NCBI GenBank assembly: GCA_041652335.1
Contig: JBAZHL010000042.1
Coordinates: 1-5,175, forward strand
Reading direction: 5' to 3'
DNA: 5,175 nucleotides
Source: 2-01-FULL-49-10 sp041652335
Lineage (GTDB): Bacteria > Patescibacteriota > Kazan-3B-28 > UBA10110
Both the position numbers and the translations under genes were made by a program. Below, one piece after another: positions 1 through 5,100 of this stretch. Each line of letters begins with the position of its first letter. Position 1 is the first letter of the stretch. Under the pieces are notes generated by a model. That model searched no databases, was not told where the DNA came from, and was given only the letters and a program-made list of their open reading frames with translations.

Positions 1-5
1 TTTTC

Positions 6-83
6 TTATTTTGCTATTAACACAGTATATGAGAATGTAGAAATAACAGCAATTAATGCAATTATTATAAGTAATTGTTCCAT
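6..83 (-). CDS. Tiny membrane peptide (25 aa), second gene of unit 1
   Basis: An ATG at 83-81 opens a 25-codon frame ending in TAA at 8-6. The product starts MEQLLIIIALIAVIS and is almost entirely one hydrophobic helix ending in a lysine. The start is supported by a strong AGGAG Shine-Dalgarno (97-93) nine bases upstream, which lies inside the end of the preceding gene. The start codon follows that gene's TAA by a single base, so the two are probably translationally coupled. I do not recognise a family. The same arrangement (a two-helix protein, then a tiny membrane peptide with a perfect Shine-Dalgarno) recurs at 459-810, which argues that both tiny frames are real. A toxin, holin-like or regulatory role is possible, but nothing in the sequence decides it. 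Confidence 0.55.
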   Translation of the reverse strand: MEQLLIIIALIAVISTFSYTVLIAK

Positions 84-84
84 A

Positions 85-315
85 TTATAATTCTCCTAAT
101 TCTTTAATATGTTTTTCTATTTTTTTAGATGTAATAGATGCCGAAATAGACAAAACTATAACAAGAACTACACCTGAATAAAAAAGCAAGTTTATATCTC
201 CATCTAAATATAGTTTTGATATACCAGCGATATCAGCAACCAATATTGCTACTAAAATCTTAAACAACTCTTTGAGCCAATCTATATGTGCTTTTATTTC
301 ATCTAATTTTGCCAT
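85..315 (-). CDS. Small two-helix membrane protein (76 aa), first gene of unit 1
   Basis: I start this at MAKLDEIKAH (ATG 315-313), not at the in-frame ATG at 330, because a TATAAT box lies at 327-322 and an earlier start would overlap the promoter. The protein has a short charged N-terminal helix (residues 1-17). Two hydrophobic segments follow, at about 18-37 and 44-62, separated by a polar loop (YLDGD). The C-terminus is a lysine-rich amphipathic tail (KKIEKHIKELGEL) likely to lie on the cytoplasmic side. I know of no defined function for such proteins. The layout matches the protein at 553-810, though residue-level similarity is weak and concentrated at the ends. It probably forms an operon with the 25-aa peptide gene that begins one base after its stop. 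Confidence 0.75.
   Translation of the reverse strand: MAKLDEIKAHIDWLKELFKILVAILVADIAGISKLYLDGDINLLFYSGVVLVIVLSISASITSKKIEKHIKELGEL
93..97 (-). promoter_or_regulatory. Shine-Dalgarno of the 25-aa peptide
   Basis: The minus strand reads AGGAG, nine bases before the ATG at 83. It sits within the last codons of the upstream gene. It is the best ribosome binding site in this unit and is the main evidence that the tiny downstream frame is translated. Confidence 0.6.
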
Positions 316-321
316 GTGATA

Positions 322-327
322 ATTATA
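322..327 (-). promoter_or_regulatory. -10 box of unit 1, probably leaderless
   Basis: The minus strand has a perfect TATAAT whose last base is six bases before the ATG at 315. The expected transcription start therefore falls on or next to the start codon, giving a leaderless mRNA. No Shine-Dalgarno precedes the ATG. No -35 match is clear, as is usual for Campylobacterota sigma-70 promoters. Confidence 0.55.
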
Positions 328-360
328 CACAAATAAAAGTAAAAAGAAGAGAAATGAAAG

Positions 361-438
361 AATAGAATCTGCATTATGTTAATGAAAGGAAAAATTAAGT
401 TTTATTCCTGTTTAGGTGCCTGACACTCTTTTTTTTTC
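361..438. repeat. Interspersed repeat copy R1 (most diverged)
   Basis: This shares the order of blocks seen in R2-R4: GAATCTGC, TTATGTTAATGAA, GGAAAAATTAAG, then GGTGCCTGACAC followed by a T-rich tract. The middle (TTTATTCCTGTTTA) differs from the GAAAAGTTTCAAAAT of the other copies. The T-rich tail is long and slippage-prone. It lies between the promoter of unit 1 and the 3' end of unit 2. Confidence 0.8.
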
Positions 439-458
439 ACTTTTTCTCACCTTTTTTT

Positions 459-560
459 TTAAAAGTAGTCTGCAATCTTCCAGTGGTTTTTAACTGCTAA
501 ATAACCAATAATTGCGGCAGCTATTATACTAATTGGAACAACCATAACAGGTTCAAACAT
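459..560 (-). CDS. Tiny membrane peptide (33 aa), second gene of unit 2
   Basis: An ATG at 560-558 opens a 33-codon frame ending in TAA at 461-459. The product begins MFEPVMVVPISIIAAAIIGY and ends in a polar, aromatic tail (VKNHWKIADYF), so one membrane helix with an amphipathic C-terminus is likely. A perfect AGGAG (572-568) lies seven bases upstream. The start overlaps the last eight bases of the 85-aa gene (stop 555-553), a typical sign of coupled translation. It is unlike the 25-aa peptide in sequence but occupies the same position in a matching unit. Function is unknown. Confidence 0.62.
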   Translation of the reverse strand: MFEPVMVVPISIIAAAIIGYLAVKNHWKIADYF

Positions 561-810
561 TTTCAATCTCCTCAATCTTTTTTTCAATTTTATTTAATTT
601 GCTATAGTTTATAAATACGCCTACGGAACTAATTGCAAAAACAGTACCAAATAAATAACCTAGCAATGTATTATCTGATTCAAATAAGAATTTCACGGCA
701 TATGCTCCAACGCCACCACTAACAGCTAATAATAAAATAGCTTTCTTGTTGATTACATCTGATTTTTTAGATAATAAATCTAGATACTCTTTTTTTTCTT
801 GTAATGTCAT
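553..810 (-). CDS. Small two-helix membrane protein (85 aa), first gene of unit 2
   Basis: The chosen start is MTLQEKKEYLDLL (ATG 810-808). The in-frame ATG at 849 would add 13 residues but would lie upstream of the TATAAT at 822-817, so it is rejected. The protein has a charged N-terminal helix (residues 1-21). Two hydrophobic, glycine-containing segments follow (about 23-42 and 48-66) with a short acidic loop (FESDN). The tail (KLNKIEKKIEEIENV) is lysine/glutamate-rich and likely coiled-coil forming. Length and architecture parallel the protein at 85-315. Its 3' end overlaps the 33-aa peptide gene. I recognise no family function. Confidence 0.75.
   Translation of the reverse strand: MTLQEKKEYLDLLSKKSDVINKKAILLLAVSGGVGAYAVKFLFESDNTLLGYLFGTVFAISSVGVFINYSKLNKIEKKIEEIENV
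568..572 (-). promoter_or_regulatory. Shine-Dalgarno of the 33-aa peptide
   Basis: The minus strand reads AGGAG with a seven-base spacer to the ATG at 560, inside the 3' end of the upstream gene. It supports translation of the small overlapping frame. Confidence 0.6.
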
Positions 811-816
811 AGTGAG

Positions 817-822
817 ATTATA
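817..822 (-). promoter_or_regulatory. Extended -10 box of unit 2, probably leaderless
   Basis: The minus strand reads TGCTATAAT, an extended -10 element, followed by exactly six bases and then the ATG at 810. The geometry is the same as at unit 1, so transcription should begin at or beside the start codon. No Shine-Dalgarno is present. Confidence 0.6.
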
Positions 823-872
823 GCAAAAAATGAAAGAAAAATAGAACAAAAAAAATAGGGAGAAATTTATTT

Positions 873-966
873 GAAGAGAATCTGCGTTATGTTAATGAAA
901 GAAAAGTTTAAGAAAAGTTTCAAAATGGTGCCTGACACCCTTTTTCTGACACCCTTTTTCCCTTTT
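873..966. repeat. Interspersed repeat copy R2
   Basis: It contains GAAGAGAATCTGCGTTATG, then TTAATGAAAG, AAGAAAAGTTTCAAAAT and the palindromic core GGTGCCTGACACC (926-938). The end carries a perfect tandem duplication of CTGACACCCTTTTT (932-945 and 946-959). It lies just 3' of the BrnA gene and upstream of unit 2. The GGTG/CACC stem flanked by A and T runs could act as a weak terminator in either direction. Confidence 0.88.
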
Positions 967-970
967 TATG

Positions 971-1171
971 TTATTTTGCCAATTCAATCAATTCTTTATC
1001 TTTGAAAAGTAAATTATTTATCATTTGATTTAAATCAATATTTTGCTTTTTCGCTAATTTCTTAAAAAAGTTTTCAACTTCCGGATCAAGGTAGACAGGT
1101 ATATGAAATACTGCATCTTTACTATAAAACTTTCCTCTTTCCCCTTTCGAGAAATCGTATTCTTTTTTCAT
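971..1171 (-). CDS. brnA: BrnA-like antitoxin of the BrnT/BrnA system (66 aa)
   Basis: This is the second gene of a toxin-antitoxin operon. Its ATG is three bases after the toxin stop codon and has an AAAGG Shine-Dalgarno inside the toxin 3' end. It opens with KEYDFSKGERGKF, an N-terminal signature I associate with antitoxins found beside BrnT toxins. A segment HIPVYLDPEVENFFKKLAKK and a helix QNIDLNQMINNLLFKD follow, consistent with a small CopG/ribbon-helix-helix DNA-binding fold. The N-terminal part would occlude the toxin, and the dimer would be expected to repress its own promoter at 1494-1499. It is shorter than the classical Brucella BrnA, and the assignment rests mainly on the neighbour and the motif. 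Confidence 0.82.
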   Translation of the reverse strand: MKKEYDFSKGERGKFYSKDAVFHIPVYLDPEVENFFKKLAKKQNIDLNQMINNLLFKDKELIELAK

Positions 1172-1174
1172 TTC

Positions 1175-1468
1175 TTAACCTTTTGTATAAAAATTTCGTT
1201 CATTTTTTGTTGCTTTTCTAGCACTTATAATTCTAATATTGCAATTTTGTTCATTCATAGTAATAAAAGTATGAACCACAACCAAAGTTCTAGTTTTTAA
1301 ATCCATTCCGATAGTGACCCACCTATCTTCTTCTGAACTATGTTCTTCGTCATAAATAGAGATAGCGTTTTCATCTTTAAAAACAGATGCAGCATCTTCA
1401 AAGCTAATCTTGTGCTTTTCAATATTGCTTTTTGCTTTATTTGGATTCCACTCAAAATCATAGTTCAT
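1175..1468 (-). CDS. brnT: BrnT family ribonuclease toxin (97 aa)
   Basis: The protein carries the hallmarks of the BrnT family (PF04365): an N-terminal FEWNPNKAKSNIEKHKISFEDAA-type segment, a central acidic stretch (DEEHSSEEDRW), the strand TLVVVHTF, and the C-terminal IRIISARKATKNER motif. Length is full for the family. BrnT toxins have a RelE-like fold and cleave RNA to stop translation. They are neutralised by BrnA, encoded here immediately downstream in the usual toxin-first order. The ATG at 1468 is supported by AAAAGG about six bases upstream, and a TATAAT lies 25 bases upstream. I see no truncation or frameshift, so the toxin is probably active. Confidence 0.93.
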   Translation of the reverse strand: MNYDFEWNPNKAKSNIEKHKISFEDAASVFKDENAISIYDEEHSSEEDRWVTIGMDLKTRTLVVVHTFITMNEQNCNIRIISARKATKNERNFYTKG

Positions 1469-1493
1469 TAAAAACCTTTTCTCATCTGAAGAG

Positions 1494-1499
1494 ATTATA
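1494..1499 (-). promoter_or_regulatory. Extended -10 box of the brnT-brnA operon
   Basis: The minus strand reads TGGTATAAT, a TGn-extended -10. It is followed by a leader of about 20 bases with an AAAAGG Shine-Dalgarno before the brnT ATG. Unlike units 1 and 2, this transcript has a normal leader. Autorepression by the antitoxin would be expected here from what is known of the family. Confidence 0.6.
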
Positions 1500-1544
1500 C
1501 CAAAATATAAATATAAAAAAGAATAGAAATCAATTTAGTAGGGT

Positions 1545-1621
1545 AGTAGTATTATGTCAATGAATGTAAGGAAAAATTAAGAAAAGTTTCAAAATGGTGC
1601 CTCAAAATGATGCCTGACACT
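1545..1621. repeat. Interspersed repeat copy R3
   Basis: A 51-base block (1552-1602) is identical to 1949-1999 in R4. At the palindromic core the copy carries a near-perfect 13-base tandem duplication (CAAAATGGTGCCT at 1590-1602, CAAAATGATGCCT at 1603-1615). It lies upstream of the brnT promoter and beyond the 3' end of the putative type I toxin transcript. Confidence 0.9.
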
Positions 1622-1675
1622 AAATGTAAATGTATAATGGTATGGTAGAAAGAAAAAAGAAAAAGAGAATGTTAT

Positions 1676-1703
1676 TTGATTATTTGGATTTGTATGATAT
1701 AAT
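1676..1703 (+). promoter_or_regulatory. Promoter of the putative antisense RNA
   Basis: The plus strand has TTGATT (1676-1681), a 16-base spacer and TGATATAAT (1695-1703), an extended -10. This is the best -35/-10 pair in the array and the only one facing right. Transcription would start near 1710 and run across the 18-aa peptide gene in antisense. A strong antitoxin-RNA promoter facing a weaker toxin promoter is typical of type I systems. Confidence 0.55.
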
Positions 1704-1749
1704 TTTAGCTAGTTGGGACAAATAGAGAGCGTCAACTCTCTATAAGCTT

Positions 1750-1809
1750 TTAATACAATCGTTCTGCGAGAAGCAGAATGATTATAACAATTATGACTGT
1801 CAATCGCAT
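1750..1809 (-). CDS. Putative Ibs-like type I toxin peptide (18 aa)
   Basis: ATG at 1809-1807 and TAA at 1752-1750 give MRLTVIIVIILLLAERLY. The peptide has a basic N-terminus, a single hydrophobic helix and a final tyrosine. Enteric Ibs toxins (for example IbsC, MMRLVIILIVLLLISFSAY as I recall it) have the same size, M(K/R)L opening, I/V/L core and terminal Y. An AAAGGA Shine-Dalgarno (1822-1817) lies seven bases upstream and is caught in a CCTTT/AAAGG hairpin. The frame is open upstream without an ATG: a GTG at 1857 would give 34 residues but has no good ribosome site. A plus-strand promoter drives an RNA antisense to it. The family link is inferred from pattern only; hydrophobic 18-mers can arise by chance, but the joint evidence is good. 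Confidence 0.6.
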   Translation of the reverse strand: MRLTVIIVIIILLLAERLY

Positions 1810-1816
1810 TGTTATA

Positions 1817-1830
1817 TCCTTTGTTAAAGG
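1817..1830 (-). promoter_or_regulatory. Hairpin sequestering the Ibs-like Shine-Dalgarno
   Basis: In the minus-strand transcript CCUUU (1830-1826) pairs with AAAGG (1822-1818) across a three-base loop, covering the core of the ribosome binding site. The adjacent stem (1816-1808 with 1791-1783) takes in the first bases of the AUG. Translation would therefore be held off in the folded mRNA. Confidence 0.5.
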
Positions 1831-1892
1831 CTGACCCTGTCCCACCTTCTCCTTCACAATACAATCAAACCAATCATAACCGCCAACTAGTA

Positions 1893-1898
1893 ATTATA
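1893..1898 (-). promoter_or_regulatory. -10 box of the putative type I toxin mRNA
   Basis: The minus strand reads TATAAT. It has no TGn extension and only a poor -35 (TTTAAA). The transcript would start near 1886-1888, giving a leader of roughly 75-80 bases before the 18-aa frame. A seven-codon frame (MIGLIVL, 1877-1854) lies in the leader and could be a regulatory uORF or chance. Confidence 0.45.
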
Positions 1899-1934
1899 GC
1901 TGATAATATTTATTTTTTAAATGATGATTTTTCT

Positions 1935-2019
1935 GAAGAGAAGTAGCGTTATGTCAATGAATGTAAGGAAAAATTAAGAAAAGTTTCAAAATGGTGCCTG
2001 ACACCCTTTTTCCCTTTTT
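1935..2019. repeat. Interspersed repeat copy R4
   Basis: This is the cleanest copy: GAAGAGAAGTAGCGTTATGTC, then AATGAATGTAAGG, AAAAATTAAGAAAAGTTTC, AAAATGGTGCCTGACACC and CTTTTTCCCTTTTTC. GGTG-CCTGA-CACC forms a small hairpin flanked by A4 and T5. It lies between the terminator of the RTX gene and the type I locus. Confidence 0.9.
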
Positions 2020-2038
2020 CTAAGTATAGTCATTAACG

Positions 2039-2070
2039 AAAAAAGCCCCACCTTTTGAGGGGTGAGGCTT
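2039..2070 (-). terminator. Intrinsic terminator of the RTX gene
   Basis: The minus-strand RNA reads AAGCCUCACC, loop CCUCAAAA, GGUGGGGCUU, then U-rich sequence (six U in all before CG). The stem is 10 bp with one G·U pair that exists only in the minus-strand RNA; the plus strand has a C-A mismatch there. It lies about 70 bases past the stop codon at 2140. Confidence 0.85.
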
Positions 2071-2073
2071 ATA

Positions 2074-2089
2074 ACCTTTTGAGGGGTTT
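2074..2089 (-). repeat. Second copy of the terminator loop with a short stem
   Basis: ACCTTTTGAGGGGT at 2074-2087 repeats 2050-2063 exactly. Here it gives only a 4-bp AACC/GGTT stem around the same eight-base loop. It looks like a partial duplication of the terminator rather than a second functional one. Confidence 0.6.
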
Positions 2090-2123
2090 AGTTAAACTCT
2101 TTGACTAGTATTAGAGTTTAACT
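2090..2123 (-). repeat. Inverted repeat just after the RTX stop codon
   Basis: AGTTAAACTCT (2090-2100) and AGAGTTTAACT (2113-2123) are perfect 11-base inverted copies separated by 12 bases. The hairpin starts 17 bases beyond the stop and precedes the terminator. It has no U-run of its own, so an mRNA 3' stabiliser is more likely than a terminator. Confidence 0.65.
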
Positions 2124-2139
2124 TTTTTGCTTAATTGGA

Positions 2140-5100
2140 TTAAGCGATTTCTAAAGTACCGTTTGTTTCGTTGTATGAAGCAGTGCTTAAGTCTACTAGA
2201 CCTGAGATTTTGATGATAGAGTCAACACCATTTTCAAAGTTAGCATCTGTAGCATCAGCTTGAGCATCGTTAGCAACAATGTATGTGTTGCCTGCGTATT
2301 GGAACCAACCAAAGTCATCATCATCACTTGCCAATTGGTTAACAGCTGCATTTGCATAATCTTGGAATACAGCAGTGTCGCCAAGTACTATTGCAGATGA
2401 AACAAATACATTTCCTGTAGTTGTTGTAGAGCTTGCCAAGTCAATAACATCACCAGAACTTAAATCAGTGATAGTTGAGTAGCTGTTAACATTTGTTGGA
2501 GCATTCATTTTGAATGTATCGTTACCAGCACCACCAGTTAATGTAGTCAAGCTAGCACCTAAAAGGATGTCGTTACCAGCTCCACCAAGCAATGTATCTG
2601 AATTACCAGAAGCAGTAAGTGTATCTACACCTGCACCACCTGTTACAGTTGTACCAGCAACAGCACCATCAGCTGTGTATGTAATACCACCAGTCATAGT
2701 TGAAGCATTAACAGATGTAAGAACAGTTGAGTCTGTATCTAATGTTAAGTCATCTCCTGCAACAACGATTGAAGTTACTTTGTCACCACTTGCTAAAAGT
2801 GTGTGAACAGCATTGTTTGTATCAACACCACTATTATCTAAGTATACATCCGTTGCTGTAATGTTAAATGTTTCAACATCATTTGCAAGAATTGTACCAG
2901 CGGCTACAGTAGCTTCCGCAGACACGATGATATTTAGAGAATCAGCTGTACCAGTTGCAGCATCTATTACATTTACTTGTGTAGAAGCTTGAGCAAAAGT
3001 TGCAGATTGAGCTGCATTCATCACAAGTGTACCACCTGTTGCCATGTTGTCTAGGATTAGTTTGTTTGCAGCACCAACATCAGTATCATCTGTACCAGCC
3101 GCTAAAGTTACATAACTAAAACCTAAAGCTTCAAGGTCAACTGTAATGTCTGCCGTAGTCATTACCGCTTGGTCAGAGATTGTTAAACGCTCAAAACCTG
3201 AGATAGCTGTTGCGAAGTTTGTGTTTGCATCAAGAGATTGCGCTGAAGCAAAAGTCATCTTGATAGTATCTGTACCTTCTCCACCAGCTGTAGCGCCTGT
3301 TGGTAGACCCATAGTTGCAATAGAGTATGTTAATGTATCATCACCTGCACCTAGGTTTATAGCTTTAGTTTGTGTTGCAGTATCTACTGTGATAGAGTCG
3401 TTACCTGAACCTGTTGTGACAGTAGCTTTAGTACCATCAACAGTTGCAGAGATAGCACCTGTAGCAGTTCCTGCAGTGATTGTAGTAGTTGCAGCTGAGA
3501 TATCACCCATAGTTACATCACCAGCACCTGTTACCGTAAGAGTTTCAAGAGCAGCTATAGATGTAGGAGTTACAGTTAAGTTAGCAGCAGCATTTACAGT
3601 TAATGCAGTAAGACCAGCTGCAGTTAAAGCCGTTGCAGAAGCGCTGCCTGAAGTGTTGATAGTTAAAGTCGCAACAGTAGCGCCTAAAGCAGTTGAACCT
3701 GTGATTGCATCTAAGTTTGCAGTTAAACTTGTTGCAGTGCTTGCTACAGAATTTGCACCAGCACTATTTGAAAGGTTTAGCGTAGTCAATGCATCAAGTG
3801 AACTAGTTCCACCAAGCGTTGCAGTGTCATAACCATCTAAAGTAATCGTTGTGATTGATTTTGTAGCATTGTCATCAACAGTTACAGCACCTAGGTCAGC
3901 AGTAACATCAACAGCAGTTGAAGCACCAGCAGCAGTTCCTGCAGTTTTAACTTGCGTAGGGATACGAGCACCAGCGTCATTTGTAGTTGCAGTACCTGTG
4001 AAAACTAAATCTGACTCATTATCATCTTGCGCTGTAAAAGTTACCGTAGAACCACTAACCGCACCAGATGTCCAAACTGCTGTGTTGAATGTACCAGTAT
4101 AGATACCGTTAGCAACTGTACCGCCTGCAGTTTGAGTATCAGCAGCAGTTAAGTTAGCAAATGCAGCAGCAACTTCAGCAGCAGTTAGAGCTTTTGCAGC
4201 AGTGAATGTTAAACCATTCATGATAAGTGTTTCACCACTTGCCATTGCATTAAATGTAACAACAGTCGTTTCATTCACTACAGCAGCAGCATTATTTGCA
4301 AAATCTGTTGCTACAGCGTTCTGAGTGATAGTTACTTCTGTTGTAGTATTACCAGCAACTACTGCGTATGTACCAGCAGTGATAGCCCCTGTACCACCGC
4401 CTTCAACAGCAGTGTTTGTCATGTTTGCAGTGATATCGATTGTTGAGCCACCAGTTACAGTAACATCACCAGCCGTAGCTGCAGTACCGTTTGAAGTTGT
4501 GTTTTGAGTAACAACTACAGCACCTGTTGCCATACCGTTTGTAGCGTGACCGACTGTGATAGCTCCTGAGCTAGCTTCATCCGCAGTTGTTGTTACAGTT
4601 ACATCTGTACCGCCAGTAACTGTGATAGCGTTTGCACCAGTATTGTCAGTATCAGTAACAGTAATTGTTCCTGCAGCACTTCCAGTTGTAGCAGCAGCAT
4701 TACCTACAGAGATAGCTTGAGCCGTAGTTGCATCACTAACAGAAACATCTAAGCCACCAAGAACGCTGATAATTCCAGTTGCGCCAGAAACATTTACATC
4801 TGTAGTAGCTGCAGCTTTTACTAGGGTGTTGATAGATTTTGTAGTGTTGATAGTCGTTAAACCTGAAATAGATGAAAAATCAACATTGTTAGTAACAGCA
4901 GTGTTAGAAGCATCAGCATTTGAAATATCACCAACCGCTTGAATATTGATTGTTTCGATATTAGCAATTGTTGCTATTGATAAATCCATTGCATCATTAG
5001 CAGCTGCTGAAGTGTTGATGAAGTTTAACGTGTCATTACCAGCACCACCATCTAAGTTATCAAGCGCTGACCATGTGTTGTTATCAGCTGTCGTACCATC

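Larger units (their letters stand above)
1710..1850 (+). ncRNA. Putative Sib-like antisense RNA antitoxin (structured)
   Basis: Downstream of the plus-strand promoter the sequence folds readily. There is an 8-bp hairpin (1722-1729/1736-1743), a 10-11 bp hairpin (1757-1767/1773-1783), a 9-bp stem (1783-1791/1808-1816), a 5-bp hairpin (1818-1822/1826-1830), and a closing helix TGGGACA (1714-1720) with TGTCCCA (1838-1844). The second hairpin contains a G-T pair that works as G·U only in plus-strand RNA, which favours this strand. The RNA covers the full 18-codon frame and its ribosome binding site, so it could pair with the toxin mRNA along its length. The 3' end is uncertain. A weak AT hairpin (1893-1907) followed by TTTATTTTTT is one candidate terminator, which would lengthen the RNA to about 200 bases. 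Confidence 0.5.
1698..1898. repeat. Inverted ends of the type I locus
   Basis: CTAGTTGG at 1709-1716 and CCAACTAG at 1883-1890 are perfect inverted copies. The similarity extends outward through the two -10 boxes (TATAATTTTAG 1698-1708 against TAATTATA 1891-1898, with a small gap). The toxin mRNA's 5' end could thus pair with its 3' region. The same 5' sequence on the plus strand (1714-1716) is shared with the alternative helix to 1838-1844. Confidence 0.65.

Noticed and set aside
1103..1300. 65-codon plus-strand frame across the brnT/brnA junction
   Set aside because: It is antisense to two well-supported genes, Phe/Ser-rich and has no recognisable domain.
1722..1743. 8-bp hairpin as a strong terminator of the Ibs-like mRNA
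   Set aside because: On the minus strand it is followed only by UUUGU. It may terminate weakly, but the U-run is too short for a confident call.
1854..1877. Seven-codon frame MIGLIVL as a gene
   Set aside because: It is too short to support alone and has no clear Shine-Dalgarno. It is kept only as a possible leader peptide of the type I toxin mRNA.
361..2019. Integron attC sites or a CRISPR array
   Set aside because: The repeats sit at unit 3' ends as attC would. However, I find no paired GTTRRRY/RYYYAAC ends or overall palindromic fold, and no integrase is visible. Spacing (about 400-670 bp) and repeat length rule out CRISPR.
2196..2384. 62-codon minus-strand frame inside the RTX gene
   Set aside because: It is an alternative frame of the repeat-rich C-terminal coding sequence, with Leu/Met-rich composition expected from a frame shift.
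3146..3832. 228-codon open frame on the plus strand, and similar plus-strand frames at 2510-2806, 3851-4102 and 4325-4507
   Set aside because: They mirror the alanine/threonine-rich repeats of the RTX gene on the opposite strand. They show low-complexity Val/Ala/Pro composition and no ribosome sites.
4987..4989. ATG as the start of the RTX protein
   Set aside because: The frame continues upstream without a stop to the window edge and encodes two more RTX motifs (GGAGDDTY, GGAGNDTL), so the codon is internal.
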